This document shows, piece by piece, positions 19,173-26,885 of a stretch of 64,000 nucleotides of DNA. Position numbers and translations under genes: made by a program. Origin of the DNA: Vibrio brasiliensis LMG 20546 (lineage in GTDB: Bacteria > Pseudomonadota > Gammaproteobacteria > Enterobacterales > Vibrionaceae); the NCBI RefSeq assembly GCF_000189255.1, contig NZ_AEVS01000015.1, positions 18,790-82,789 of the forward strand, given 5' to 3'. Position 1 is the stretch's first letter. Each line of letters opens with the position of its first letter. The notes beneath the pieces are model-generated. The model did no database searches and was not told the DNA's origin. It saw nothing but the letters and a program-made list of their open reading frames with translations.

Positions 19173-20618
19173 ATGACCATAAATCACGTAGAAGATGCGT
19201 TGTTAAAAACCGCAGGGCTCAGCGAACAAGATATTGCTGATACATTATCGAGCATTGCGACTCGTCAAATCGATTATGCAGACATCTATTTTCAGTCAAG
19301 CTGGCATGAATCGTTAGTTCTTGAAGACAGCATTATTAAAGATGGCTCGTTCAACATTGACCGTGGTGTTGGGGTTCGCGCTGTAACTGGCGAAAAAACG
19401 GGCTTTGCCTATTCTGATCAAATCCAACTAGAGGGTTTGAAGCAGAGTGCTATCGCGGCACGCGGTATTGCGCAACAAGGTCAGAATGGCCGTGTACAAG
19501 CATTCAAGCGTAGTGACAATCAAGACTACTACGGCGCTGTCAATCCACTGGAAAGCTGGAAGAAAGAGCAAAAAACACAGCTACTAAAAGAGCTGGATGC
19601 TTACATCCGTACTAAAGAGCCACTGATTAAAGAGGTGTCTGTTAGCCTTAGCGGTGTTCATGAACAGATGCTAGTGGCTGCAACTGACGGAACATACGCT
19701 GGCGATATTCGTCCGTTGGTTCGTTTATCTATCAGTGTCCTGGCACAAAAAGGTGATCGTCGTGAGCGTGGTAGCTCAGGTGGTGGTGGTCGTTTTGGCT
19801 ATGATTTCTTCCTGACTGAAAACGAAGGCGCAAAGGTTGCTTACCAGTATGCTGATGAAGCGATTCGTATGGCTTTAGTTAACCTTGAAGCTGACGCAGC
19901 ACCTGCAGGCACTATGCCAGTTGTACTAGGTTCTGGTTGGCCTGGCGTCTTGCTACACGAGGCGGTAGGCCATGGTCTGGAAGGTGATTTCAACCGTAAA
20001 GAGTCGTCAGTATTTAGCGGCAAAGTTGGCCAAAAGGTGACGTCAGAGTTATGTACCATCGTTGATGACGGTACCTTGAAAGACCTTCGCGGCTCACTGA
20101 ATGTTGATGATGAAGGTGTCAGCGGTCAGTACAATACTCTAATCGAAAATGGTGTACTGAAAGGTTACATGCAGGACAAGCTCAACGCGCGTCTGATGGG
20201 GGTGAATCCTACCGGTAATGGCCGTCGTGAATCGTACGCTCACCTACCAATGCCGCGTATGACCAACACTTACATGCTGCCGGGTCAGCATACACCGGAA
20301 GAGATTATCTCAACGGTTAAGAAAGGCCTTTACGCACCGAACTTTGGCGGTGGTCAGGTCGACATCACGTCTGGTAAGTTTGTTTTCTCTGCTTCAGAAG
20401 CCTACTTGATTGAAGACGGTAAGATTACTCGCCCAGTAAAAGGCGCGACACTTATCGGCTCAGGTATCGAAGCGATGCAACAAGTCTCTATGGTCGGTAA
20501 TGACTTAAGTATTGACCGTGGTGTAGGTATCTGTGGTAAAGCTGGTCAAAGCGTACCTGTCGGTGTTGGCCAGCCAACATTGAAGCTGGACTCTCTTACT
20601 GTTGGTGGTACGGAGTAG
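19173..20618 (+). CDS. tldD: Metalloprotease TldD
   Basis: Subunit of the TldD/TldE (PmbA) zinc metalloprotease that trims unfolded peptides, including microcin B17 precursor and CcdA in E. coli. At 481 aa it is full length. The zinc site is HEAVGH (His262, Glu263, His267), followed by the conserved [16 protein letters not shown] and, near the C-terminus, [19 protein letters not shown]. The partner TldE gene is not in this window. It is convergent with csdA, and its stop codon is followed at once by CGAGA-type repeats. Confidence 0.97.
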   Translation: MTINHVEDALLKTAGLSEQDIADTLSSIATRQIDYADIYFQSSWHESLVLEDSIIKDGSFNIDRGVGVRAVTGEKTGFAYSDQIQLEGLKQSAIAARGIAQQGQNGRVQAFKRSDNQDYYGAVNPLESWKKEQKTQLLKELDAYIRTKEPLIKEVSVSLSGVHEQMLVAATDGTYAGDIRPLVRLSISVLAQKGDRRERGSSGGGGRFGYDFFLTENEGAKVAYQYADEAIRMALVNLEADAAPAGTMPVVLGSGWPGVLLHEAVGHGLEGDFNRKESSVFSGKVGQKVTSELCTIVDDGTLKDLRGSLNVDDEGVSGQYNTLIENGVLKGYMQDKLNARLMGVNPTGNGRRESYAHLPMPRMTNTYMLPGQHTPEEIISTVKKGLYAPNFGGGQVDITSGKFVFSASEAYLIEDGKITRPVKGATLIGSGIEAMQQVSMVGNDLSIDRGVGICGKAGQSVPVGVGQPTLKLDSLTVGGTE

Positions 20619-20713
20619 CAACGCTTCGTTACGAGAATCGAGAAATTAGAACGCTGCGCTTCGAGAACGGACTTCGTCCTACGAGAATTTAGAACGGGCT
20701 GCGCCCTTCGAGA
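20618..20713 (+). repeat. CGAGA mini-hairpin repeat array after tldD
   Basis: Five copies of CGAGA (at 20632, 20639, 20662, 20682, 20709) alternate with short hairpins with three-base loops: AACG-CTT-CGTT, a weaker GC-TGC-GC, GGAC-TTC-GTCC and GGGC-TGC-GCCC. The array starts at the last base of the tldD stop codon. The same design occurs at the right end of the window after pgpA. It looks like a dispersed intergenic repeat of the genome; no coding frame runs through it. Confidence 0.85.
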
Positions 20714-20783
20714 GGTGCACGTTATAGATGCTGAGTAGGTATCTGATACAGAGTTTATTGTTAGGGACTTACGTCCAAAATCC

Positions 20784-20816
20784 AGAAAAAAAGGTTGACG
20801 CTTTCACGTCAACCTT
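20784..20816 (-). terminator. Rho-independent terminator of csdA
   Basis: On the minus strand, AAGGTTGACG pairs with CGTCAACCTT across a six-base loop and is followed by seven T's. It lies 120 bases beyond the csdA stop, on the far side of the heptamer repeats, so these would be part of the csdA 3' untranslated region. Confidence 0.85.
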
Positions 20817-20825
20817 CCAAGATTT

Positions 20826-20937
20826 TCTCGCTTCTCGCTTCTCGCTTCTCGCTTCTCGCTTCTCGCTTCTCGCTTCTCGCTTCTCGCTTCTCGCTTCTCG
20901 CTTCTCGCTTCTCGCTTCTCGCTTCTCGCTTCTCGCT
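20826..20937. repeat. 16 perfect tandem heptamers (TCTCGCT)n
   Basis: Exactly 112 bases made of 16 perfect copies of TCTCGCT on the plus strand (AGCGAGA on the minus strand). The first unit in the csdA direction includes the last two bases of the csdA TAG stop. Perfect identity between units suggests recent expansion by slipped-strand replication, and the copy number is likely to vary between isolates. Each unit contains CGAGA, the element of the neighbouring tldD-side repeats. It is not in a coding region, so a change in number should not alter a reading frame. Confidence 0.97.
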
Positions 20938-22147
20938 ACAACATATCCACCGCTTTCGCGACAGCTGCAACGAGTCTCTCGACATCTTCAGCTGTGTTGT
21001 AGGCGGCAAATGAGGCGCGGATGGTGCCTTTTACACCCAGAGCGTCCATTAGCGGGTGAGCACAGTGATTCCCGGCTCTGACGGCGATGCCTTGCTGATC
21101 GAGTAGGGTAGCAACATCCTGATGGTGAACACCTTCAATGATAAATGACAGCACTGATGAGTTAGGCTGAAAACCCAGGATGCGAACGTCATCCAGTTGC
21201 TCTAATCCGGCCTTAGCTTGATTAACTAAGGAGTGGATGTGATCTTCAAGTGATTGATGATCCAATCCTTGATACCACTGAATTGCCGTGGATAGCGCAA
21301 TAGCACCGGCAACGTTTGGGGTGCCAGCTTCGAACTTACCAGGAAGCTCACTAAAGGTAGTGCCATCAAAAGAGACTTTCTCTACCATCTTGCCGCCACC
21401 GTGCCACGGAGGCATGGCTTCGAGGATCGCTTGCTTACCGTAAAGCACGCCAATTCCCGCAGGAGCAAAGATCTTATGTCCAGAGAAAACATAGAAGTCG
21501 GCATCTAACTGCGCAACATCAACGGATTCATGAACAATACCTTGTGCACCATCAACGACCACAACCGCTCCGGCTTGATGAGCGCGAGCTATAACCTCTT
21601 CAATCGGTTGGCGAGTGCCAGTGACATTAGTGATATGAGCCAGGGCGACGATCTTGCTCTTATCCGACAGTAAAGTTTCAAAAGCGTTAAGATCAAACTG
21701 GCATTGATCTGTCATCGGGATCTTAACTACTTTAGCGCCAGTTTGCTGCGCGACGATCTGCCAGGGAACAATATTAGCGTGGTGTTCCATTTCACTAACC
21801 AAAATTTCATCACCAGGCTGCAAGATGTTTCGGGCATAGGTCTGTGCGATCAGGTTAAGTGCTTCTGTCGCTCCGCGTGTCCAGATGATCTCTTTGCTTG
21901 AGTGAGCACCGATAAATTGCGCCACTGTCTCACGTGCACTTTCAAACTCGCTGGTGGCTTTCGCTGTCAGGCTATGGCTACCACGGTGAACATTGGCATT
22001 CTGTTGACCGTAGTAGTGGGAAATCGAATCGATGACGCATTGAGGTTTTTGTGTCGTTGCAGCGCTATCAAGATAGACCAGTCTCTGATCGTTGACTTGC
22101 TGTTTCAGCGCTGGAAACTGTGCAGCGACGCACTGGGCATCAAACAT
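20936..22147 (-). CDS. csdA: Cysteine desulfurase CsdA
   Basis: PLP-dependent group II cysteine desulfurase (SufS/CsdA type) that takes sulfur from cysteine for sulfur-transfer reactions. It is 403 aa from the chosen start. Visible are the PLP-binding HH (EMEHHANIVPWQ), the Schiff-base Lys225 (FSGHKIFAP) and the persulfide Cys362 (RAGNHCAHP). The ATG at 22147 overlaps the yajL stop as TGATG and has an AGGTGA ribosome binding site. The genes that accompany csdA in E. coli (csdE, csdL) are not adjacent here. It could equally be called SufS-like by sequence; lack of a suf cluster favours CsdA. Confidence 0.9.
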   Translation of the reverse strand: MFDAQCVAAQFPALKQQVNDQRLVYLDSAATTQKPQCVIDSISHYYGQQNANVHRGSHSLTAKATSEFESARETVAQFIGAHSSKEIIWTRGATEALNLIAQTYARNILQPGDEILVSEMEHHANIVPWQIVAQQTGAKVVKIPMTDQCQFDLNAFETLLSDKSKIVALAHITNVTGTRQPIEEVIARAHQAGAVVVVDGAQGIVHESVDVAQLDADFYVFSGHKIFAPAGIGVLYGKQAILEAMPPWHGGGKMVEKVSFDGTTFSELPGKFEAGTPNVAGAIALSTAIQWYQGLDHQSLEDHIHSLVNQAKAGLEQLDDVRILGFQPNSSVLSFIIEGVHHQDVATLLDQQGIAVRAGNHCAHPLMDALGVKGTIRASFAAYNTAEDVERLVAAVAKAVDML

Positions 22148-22746
22148 CACTCGTCACCTAGTTTGTGGTATTGAAGGGTAGGAATTGTCACCATAGGCTC
22201 GGCAACAGTCCATGCGTGAGCTTTTCCTGATAAGTTAATAATCACTTCCATAGCAAACTCAAGAGCGGTACCCGGCCCCTGACTGGTCAACAGGTTATGG
22301 TTGACGTCATAGGTCACACGTTTAACACGCCAGTTTTTGGCCGGGATATGGCTTTCAAAACTTGGGTGACAAGTCATTAGCGCTTCTGGGTAAAGGCCGT
22401 GATGAGCGAGTACTAAAGCAGGTGCAGCACAGATAGCAGCAACGAGTTTGCCTTCATACATCTGTTGGCGAACGATTTCGACCAGTACAGTGCTGTCACG
22501 GAAAGTTTCAGAACCCTGAACGCCACCGGGCAGAATAACGGCATCAAATTCATCATCAGCAATATCAACCAGTTTACAGTCGGCAGTCAGAGTCACACCG
22601 CGCGATGCTTTCATCGTAAGTTGACCATCGAAATCGGCACTGGCGACAACGGTTTGGTAGCCAGCTCTGACCATCATATCGATAATGGTTACGGCTTCCA
22701 TTTCTTCTGTGCCAGGGGCGATAGGGACGAGGACTTTCTTTGTCAT
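22147..22746 (-). CDS. yajL: DJ-1/PfpI family protein YajL
   Basis: Cytoplasmic 199-aa member of the DJ-1/ThiJ/PfpI superfamily. The reactive Cys106 lies in the nucleophile elbow AAICAAPALVLAHHGL, supported by the Glu in GTEEMEAV (residue 15). E. coli YajL is linked to oxidative-stress protection and protein deglycation; the latter activity is debated. The start is set at the ATG overlapping the panE stop (ATGA), not at an upstream in-frame TTG. The panE-yajL-csdA genes overlap by a few bases each and form an operon. Confidence 0.92.
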   Translation of the reverse strand: MTKKVLVPIAPGTEEMEAVTIIDMMVRAGYQTVVASADFDGQLTMKASRGVTLTADCKLVDIADDEFDAVILPGGVQGSETFRDSTVLVEIVRQQMYEGKLVAAICAAPALVLAHHGLYPEALMTCHPSFESHIPAKNWRVKRVTYDVNHNLLTSQGPGTALEFAMEVIINLSGKAHAWTVAEPMVTIPTLQYHKLGDE

Positions 22747-23633
22747 TGTTGGTTCCAACCTTGTTCGATGTTTTTGACTGCTTGGTAGAGAGCGCTATTT
22801 ACAGGGGTTGCAATGCCGTGGCTTTGCGCCCTTTCGATTAAGTACCCCGTGATAAAGTCTATCTCGCTTTGGCGCTGATGGACAATATCCTGATTCATTG
22901 ACGATAAGTTGCTCGCTGTAGCTTGGATCACTTTAGCGACAGAGCTCGCCAGCTGTGCGCTGCTGGTACTCATTCCTTCAGCTTGCATTACTTGTGCAAC
23001 CTCTTCGACGACAGATTGCAAGGTGGTCGCATATTGCTCTTCTGCCAGCGCTCCGTTAGCAACTTGCTCAATCGCTGTAAGCGGATTGATTGCGCAGTTA
23101 ATGGCTAGTTTATTCCACAAGGCGCTAAGAATATCCGGATTCCACTTTACTTGCGGCAGGCTATGCTGAAACACTTCGGCGACAAATGAACAGCGTTTAC
23201 CCGCGTCATTGTATCCGCCTATCTCAGTCATCCCCTGGCCTGTATGGAGAACTGTACCCTGTGACGCTCTCAGTGCGCCGTGAGTGGTTGTTGCGACCAT
23301 CAGGGGATTGTTCGGCATTAACTGCGAAACCAGCTCAGCAGTACCCATGCCGTTATGCATCAGTACAATCATGGTTTCACTGCAAATGTTATCAACCAGA
23401 GTTTGCAGGCTTGATGCGACTTGCGGGGCCTTTAAGGTCACTAAAATAAGGTCTGCTTTATCAAGAGAGTCGTGGGAGTTATTGTCAAAGCTGACCGGTT
23501 GGTTCTGTTCTAATTGGATCGATACTATTGGACTGGTTTGTCGAGACCAAACTGAGACCGAGTGTCCGGCAGTGTGCAAATGAGATGCCCAAAGAGAGCC
23601 AATAGCGCCGGGGCCGAGAACTACAATATTCAT
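22743..23633 (-). CDS. panE: 2-dehydropantoate 2-reductase
   Basis: NADPH-dependent reductase making D-pantoate from ketopantoate for coenzyme A synthesis. It is 296 aa from the MNIVVLGPGAIGS start, which holds the dinucleotide-binding glycine motif at the very N-terminus; the open frame extends 19 codons further upstream but that part has no family character. Conserved ALWNKLAINCAINPLTA contains the catalytic lysine. It lies upstream of yajL with a 4-base overlap, and is separated from ompK by a terminator, so it has its own promoter. Confidence 0.93.
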   Translation of the reverse strand: MNIVVLGPGAIGSLWASHLHTAGHSVSVWSRQTSPIVSIQLEQNQPVSFDNNSHDSLDKADLILVTLKAPQVASSLQTLVDNICSETMIVLMHNGMGTAELVSQLMPNNPLMVATTTHGALRASQGTVLHTGQGMTEIGGYNDAGKRCSFVAEVFQHSLPQVKWNPDILSALWNKLAINCAINPLTAIEQVANGALAEEQYATTLQSVVEEVAQVMQAEGMSTSSAQLASSVAKVIQATASNLSSMNQDIVHQRQSEIDFITGYLIERAQSHGIATPVNSALYQAVKNIEQGWNQQ

Positions 23634-23690
23634 CTGTTCGCAAGTCGGTGGGTTTGGCAGAGAGGATAAAACTATATAGAAAGAAAGCAA

Positions 23691-23718
23691 ATAAAAATGG
23701 CACCCTAAGGTGCCATTT
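23691..23718 (-). terminator. Rho-independent terminator of ompK
   Basis: AAATGGCACC / GGTGCCATTT stem with a four-base loop, followed on the minus strand by a T-rich run. It lies 25 bases after the ompK stop. Confidence 0.9.
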
Positions 23719-23742
23719 CGAATGCTTTACTTATGAGTTCTA

Positions 23743-24600
23743 TTAGAACTTGTAAGTTACTGCTAGGTAGTGACCTACGCCAGAAGATTCTGCTTTCTGA
23801 CTTGGGTTCCAAGGAAGGCCTTCGTTGTCTGCAAAACCGTAAACATCATTGTATAGTTTCAGGCCGTAACCAACTGCAAAGCGATCTGAGTGCCAGTAGA
23901 TACCGTTAAACATTGCACCACCAGTGCTTGATGTAGCGTATCCTTTGTCTTTATCCATACCAAATTGGAAATCGATGTAACCTTGGTAAGAGATGAATGA
24001 ACCGTTTTCGAAGAAGTGGAAAGGTTTAAACCAGTTAGTCGAAATTTGGTAACCGTTCCAGTCTTTCTTGTTTGAATCGTATGTACCGTATAGGTTCAAG
24101 CCTACTTTACCGAACCAAGGCAGTTCTACATCAGAACCTAAACCGATTTTTTGCGTGTTCACACCAGGGCTACCATCGATACAGCCAGTAGCGTCACAGT
24201 TAGTTGCGCCACCGCCACCCCACTCCATGATAGAAGCAACGTAAAGTTCTTTTACAGGACCGAATGATAAATCTTTGCCTGTCAGCCCGTCTAGAGACAT
24301 ACGAGGAGCGAACTTCATGAAGATTTTTTCTGATTTAGCTTTGTCGCTACCAGACTCTGAAGTTAGGTTGAAAACATCAACATAGCCGTAAAGGTCGAAG
24401 ATTCCTGAGCGGCCACCGAATTCCATTTCTAGGTAATCGTGAGTTGATTCAGATACACCTTTTTCATTGAATGCACCCATTAGGTTAAATTGCATCCATT
24501 TGTAATCGTTCTTGTGAATGTCGCCGTCTGAATAGTCAGCAGCCATTGCAGGTGCAGACATTGCTGCTACAACACCTAGAGCTAAAAGTGATTTACGCAT
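23743..24600 (-). CDS. ompK: OmpK, Tsx-family nucleoside-specific porin
   Basis: Outer-membrane beta-barrel of the nucleoside-specific channel (Tsx/OmpK) family, 285 aa. The signal peptide MRKSLLALGVVAAMSAPAMA is cleaved before ADYSDGD; the mature protein begins with the conserved IHKNDYKWMQFNLMGAF and ends in the aromatic TYKF, a C-terminal Phe barrel signal. In vibrios OmpK is also the receptor for phage KVP40. Two cysteines in CDATGCIDG form a likely loop disulfide. Its upstream region holds CRP-, CytR- and PurR-like sites, which fits control by nucleoside and carbon supply. Confidence 0.95.
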   Translation of the reverse strand: MRKSLLALGVVAAMSAPAMAADYSDGDIHKNDYKWMQFNLMGAFNEKGVSESTHDYLEMEFGGRSGIFDLYGYVDVFNLTSESGSDKAKSEKIFMKFAPRMSLDGLTGKDLSFGPVKELYVASIMEWGGGGATNCDATGCIDGSPGVNTQKIGLGSDVELPWFGKVGLNLYGTYDSNKKDWNGYQISTNWFKPFHFFENGSFISYQGYIDFQFGMDKDKGYATSSTGGAMFNGIYWHSDRFAVGYGLKLYNDVYGFADNEGLPWNPSQKAESSGVGHYLAVTYKF

Positions 24601-24652
24601 AGTGGGAACTCTCTATGTTTGTTAATTTAAATATTCATTGGATATTTACTTA

Positions 24653-24722
24653 GTTGCACAATCTTAGTCGCGCTTTATGGAACCGAATAATAGCGATAAA
24701 AATCTCAAAAGCCATGTGCAAC
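24653..24722. promoter_or_regulatory. Paired GTTGCACA octamers, CytR-like
   Basis: GTTGCACA at 24653-24660 and its exact reverse complement TGTGCAAC at 24715-24722 flank the ompK promoter region. They resemble the GTTGCATT octamers recognised by CytR in enterobacteria. Assignment to CytR is inference. Confidence 0.4.
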
Positions 24723-24741
24723 CGATGTAAAAAAACATAAA

Positions 24742-24763
24742 ACGAGTGATCTAAATCTCATTA
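24742..24763. promoter_or_regulatory. CRP-like site upstream of ompK
   Basis: The core GTGATCTAAATCTCAT matches the E. coli CRP consensus (TGTGATCTAGATCACA) at most positions, including GTGA and the spacer; over the 22-base site I count 16 matches. It lies 142 bases before the ompK start. E. coli tsx is known to be CRP controlled. Confidence 0.55.
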
Positions 24764-24831
24764 ACAAGCAAAAATTATCATTGTTACGGAACTTTCATTC
24801 CATTGCATAAAAAATGATTCAGGTATCGATT

Positions 24832-24847
24832 ACGCAAGCGTTCACCC
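24832..24847. promoter_or_regulatory. PurR-like box between ompK and the LON-domain gene
   Basis: ACGCAAGCGTTCACCC compared with the PurR consensus ACGCAAACGTTTGCGT keeps the ACGCAA half and the central CG pair. It may serve ompK, which imports nucleosides. Confidence 0.45.
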
Positions 24848-24887
24848 AAAATTTTATGTCTATCAAGCATTCAACACATTCGGTTAC

Positions 24888-24917
24888 TGATCCCTTTAAT
24901 GGCCTGTAACGTAACTG
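24888..24917 (+). promoter_or_regulatory. ECF-type promoter candidate of the LON-domain gene
   Basis: TGATCC at 24888-24893, a spacer of exactly 18 bases, then TAACTG at 24912. This resembles promoters of the RpoE-ChrR (ECF11) sigma group, whose -35 element is TGATCC with a TA-rich -10. The expected start point would leave about 23 bases of leader before the ATG at 24946. The sigma/ChrR pair is encoded immediately downstream. Confidence 0.55.
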
Positions 24918-24945
24918 TTAACAGAAACGTTAGGAGTGATTTTAT

Positions 24946-25527
24946 ATGGCCGAAATAATGCTTTTCCCTCTTAGTTCAATAGTGCTTCCGGAAGGTAAAA
25001 TGCGGCTAAGGATCTTTGAGTCAAGATATAAACGACTCGTCTCACAAGCGATGAAGGCAGATGGAACATTCGGCATTTGTATGTATGAACAACCATCGCA
25101 AGCCGGTTTGGATGAGCTATCGAAAATCGGTACTCTGGCCAAAGTTGTAGATTTTGAGTCTCTCGACGATGGTTTGCTTGGTATCACGGTCGCAGGGGTT
25201 AAGAAATTTGAGATAGAGCGAGTAAGAGTAGAATATGATGGTCTTCGCTACGCAAAAGTGAATTGGTTACCAAACTGGCAAGTATCACAGGTTGATGAGG
25301 CAACTGAATCCGTTGCGCGTCATTTAGCTAGAGTCTATCAGCGCTTCCCTGAGGTCGGTGACCTGTATGAGCAAAAGTTCTTAGATGACCAGAGCTGGGT
25401 AAGTCAACGGTGGCTGGAGATTTTGCCGTTGTCCAAATTGCAGTTTGACAGTCTCGCAGCTCAGAGCGACTGTTCAGAGGCGGTAACGTTTTTAAATCAA
25501 GCGCTATTTAATTCTACACCAGAGTGA
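24946..25527 (+). CDS. Stand-alone LON substrate-binding domain protein
   Basis: Protein of 193 aa made almost entirely of the N-terminal domain of Lon protease (LFPLSSIVLPEGKMRLRIFESRYKRLVSQAM), with no ATPase or protease domain. Family members of this size are widespread, but their function is unknown; substrate or partner binding is the usual guess. It is 57 bases upstream of an ECF sigma factor in the same direction and has its own TGATCC-type promoter candidate, so it could be part of that stress regulon. The ATG has TAGGAG upstream at good spacing. Confidence 0.85.
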   Translation: MAEIMLFPLSSIVLPEGKMRLRIFESRYKRLVSQAMKADGTFGICMYEQPSQAGLDELSKIGTLAKVVDFESLDDGLLGITVAGVKKFEIERVRVEYDGLRYAKVNWLPNWQVSQVDEATESVARHLARVYQRFPEVGDLYEQKFLDDQSWVSQRWLEILPLSKLQFDSLAAQSDCSEAVTFLNQALFNSTPE

Positions 25528-25555
25528 TCTTTTTTATAGACCATACTTATAAAGT
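25525..25555 (+). promoter_or_regulatory. Candidate autoregulated ECF promoter of the sigma gene
   Basis: TGATCT at 25525-25530 is followed 17-19 bases later by TATAAAG. It begins at the last bases of the LON-domain gene and shares TGATC with the promoter candidate of that gene. Autoregulation is usual for RpoE-ChrR pairs. Confidence 0.45.
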
Positions 25556-25584
25556 GAACAGGGATTCCGATAAAGGATATCGAA

Positions 25585-26169
25585 ATGGCCAATGCAGACA
25601 CCCAAGCTTTTACAAAAGCAGATTGGGCTCAGTGTATGGAAGGGGTAAAACAGCAAGATAAAAAATCTTTTGCTCTGGTTTTTACTCACTTCTCTCCACG
25701 ATTAAAACAGTTCGCCTACCGACACATGGGCAACGAACAGATAGCGATGGAAATCGTACAGGAAGCGATGGCGACCGTATGGCAGAAGAGTGCCTTGTTT
25801 GACGGCAGCAAAAGTTCGCTTTCAACTTGGATTTACACCATAGCCCGTAACCTCTGTTTTGATACCTTACGCAAGCAGAAAGGCAGAGAGGCACACATAC
25901 ACTCGGAAGACATCTGGCCTAATGACTATTGTCCGCCAGACATGGTTGAGCATTACTCGCCCGAGACCGAACTTTTAAAGAAACAAGTTGTGAAGTACTT
26001 AGACCTGTTACCAGAACCTCAGCGTAAAGTCGTTCAGGCGGTGTACTTAGAGGAGTTACCGCACCAGCAGGTGGCTGACATGTTTGATATTCCGCTAGGT
26101 ACCGTCAAGTCTCGGCTACGTCTTGCGGTAGAGAAACTTCGATCATCGATAGAGGCAGATACATTATGA
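25585..26169 (+). CDS. ECF sigma factor, RpoE-ChrR (ECF11) type
   Basis: Extracytoplasmic-function sigma-70 factor of 194 aa. Region 2 (about residues 25-95: FALVFTHFSPRLKQFAYRHMGNEQIAMEIVQEAMATVWQKSALFDGSKSSLSTWIYTIARNLCFDTLRK) and region 4 (about 135-190: LPEPQRKVVQAVYLEELPHQQVADMFDIPLGTVKSRLRLAVEKLR) are clear. It is coupled by an ATGA overlap to a ChrR-type anti-sigma gene, which identifies it as the group that responds to singlet oxygen in Rhodobacter and to light or photosensitised stress in other bacteria. It is not the envelope-stress RpoE, whose rseABC partners are absent here. Confidence 0.93.
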   Translation: MANADTQAFTKADWAQCMEGVKQQDKKSFALVFTHFSPRLKQFAYRHMGNEQIAMEIVQEAMATVWQKSALFDGSKSSLSTWIYTIARNLCFDTLRKQKGREAHIHSEDIWPNDYCPPDMVEHYSPETELLKKQVVKYLDLLPEPQRKVVQAVYLEELPHQQVADMFDIPLGTVKSRLRLAVEKLRSSIEADTL

Positions 26170-26828
26170 GTTACCATCCACAAGCATCCGTATTGCAGGC
26201 TTACGCACAAGGTGCGCTGGATGATGTGAGTGCTTTTACGATTGCTACCCACATCGAAACCTGCCCAGAATGTCGTCGCCAGGTTACTCTGTTCGAGCAG
26301 CAGTGTGGCGAAGAGTTATTAAATAGTGATATAGGCGTCGATGATGATTTTGATTCGATGTTCGATCAAATCGTCGCGCTGGAACAAAACAGTGATCCCT
26401 TCAGAGCACCACGAATGCCGACCTTTGTTGAGGTTAATGGTAAGTCGTTTCGTCTACCATTATCACTGTCCCGGTTCCGCGATTGTATCGGAGAGTGGCG
26501 AAGTTACGGTGGCAAAGTGTACAGTGCCGCGATCGATATTTCTCCAAATGCACGTGTCAACCTGATGTATATCGCAGAGAATGTAACCATTCCTCAGCAT
26601 ACCCATAAAGGCACAGAATCCACTTTGGTGCTTCATGGTGGCTTTAGTGACGAGGATGGCCATTATGGTGTAGGCGACTTCTTATATAAAGATGCCTCGG
26701 TGAAGCACAGCCCTTTTACCAAGCAGGGTGAAGATTGCTTGTGCCTCACGGTTCTCACCCAGCCGATGATCTTCACTCAAGGTGTTGCGCGAGTCTTTAA
26801 CCTATTTGGCAAGGGGATGTATCCTTAA
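26166..26828 (+). CDS. chrR: ChrR-family zinc anti-sigma factor
   Basis: Cytoplasmic anti-sigma factor, 220 aa, that binds and silences the upstream sigma factor. The N-terminal zinc anti-sigma domain has His4, His29, Cys33 and Cys36 (ATHIETCPECRR), matching the four zinc ligands of R. sphaeroides ChrR. The C-terminal half is a cupin with HTHKGTESTLVLHGGFSDEDGHYGVGDF, which carries the second metal site needed for response to singlet oxygen. The start overlaps the sigma stop (ATGA), and a bidirectional terminator follows. Confidence 0.95.
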   Translation: MSYHPQASVLQAYAQGALDDVSAFTIATHIETCPECRRQVTLFEQQCGEELLNSDIGVDDDFDSMFDQIVALEQNSDPFRAPRMPTFVEVNGKSFRLPLSLSRFRDCIGEWRSYGGKVYSAAIDISPNARVNLMYIAENVTIPQHTHKGTESTLVLHGGFSDEDGHYGVGDFLYKDASVKHSPFTKQGEDCLCLTVLTQPMIFTQGVARVFNLFGKGMYP

Positions 26829-26851
26829 AGGATACGATTTAAGGAGACAAA

Positions 26852-26885
26852 AAAGGCTTGGTTTATGACCAAGCCTTTGTTTTTA
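26852..26885. terminator. Bidirectional terminator between chrR and ampG
   Basis: AAAGGCTTGGT pairs with ACCAAGCCTTT around a five-base loop; T-rich flanks occur on both strands, so it can serve chrR (plus) and ampG (minus). Confidence 0.93.

Noticed and set aside
20826-20937. CRISPR array
   Set aside because: Units are seven bases and contiguous, with no spacers and no cas genes.
20728-21081. 117-codon open frame crossing the heptamer array (repeating LLASRFS)
   Set aside because: A 7-base unit with no stop in some frames creates open frames by itself on both strands; the product is low-complexity, has no ribosome binding site and runs antisense into csdA.
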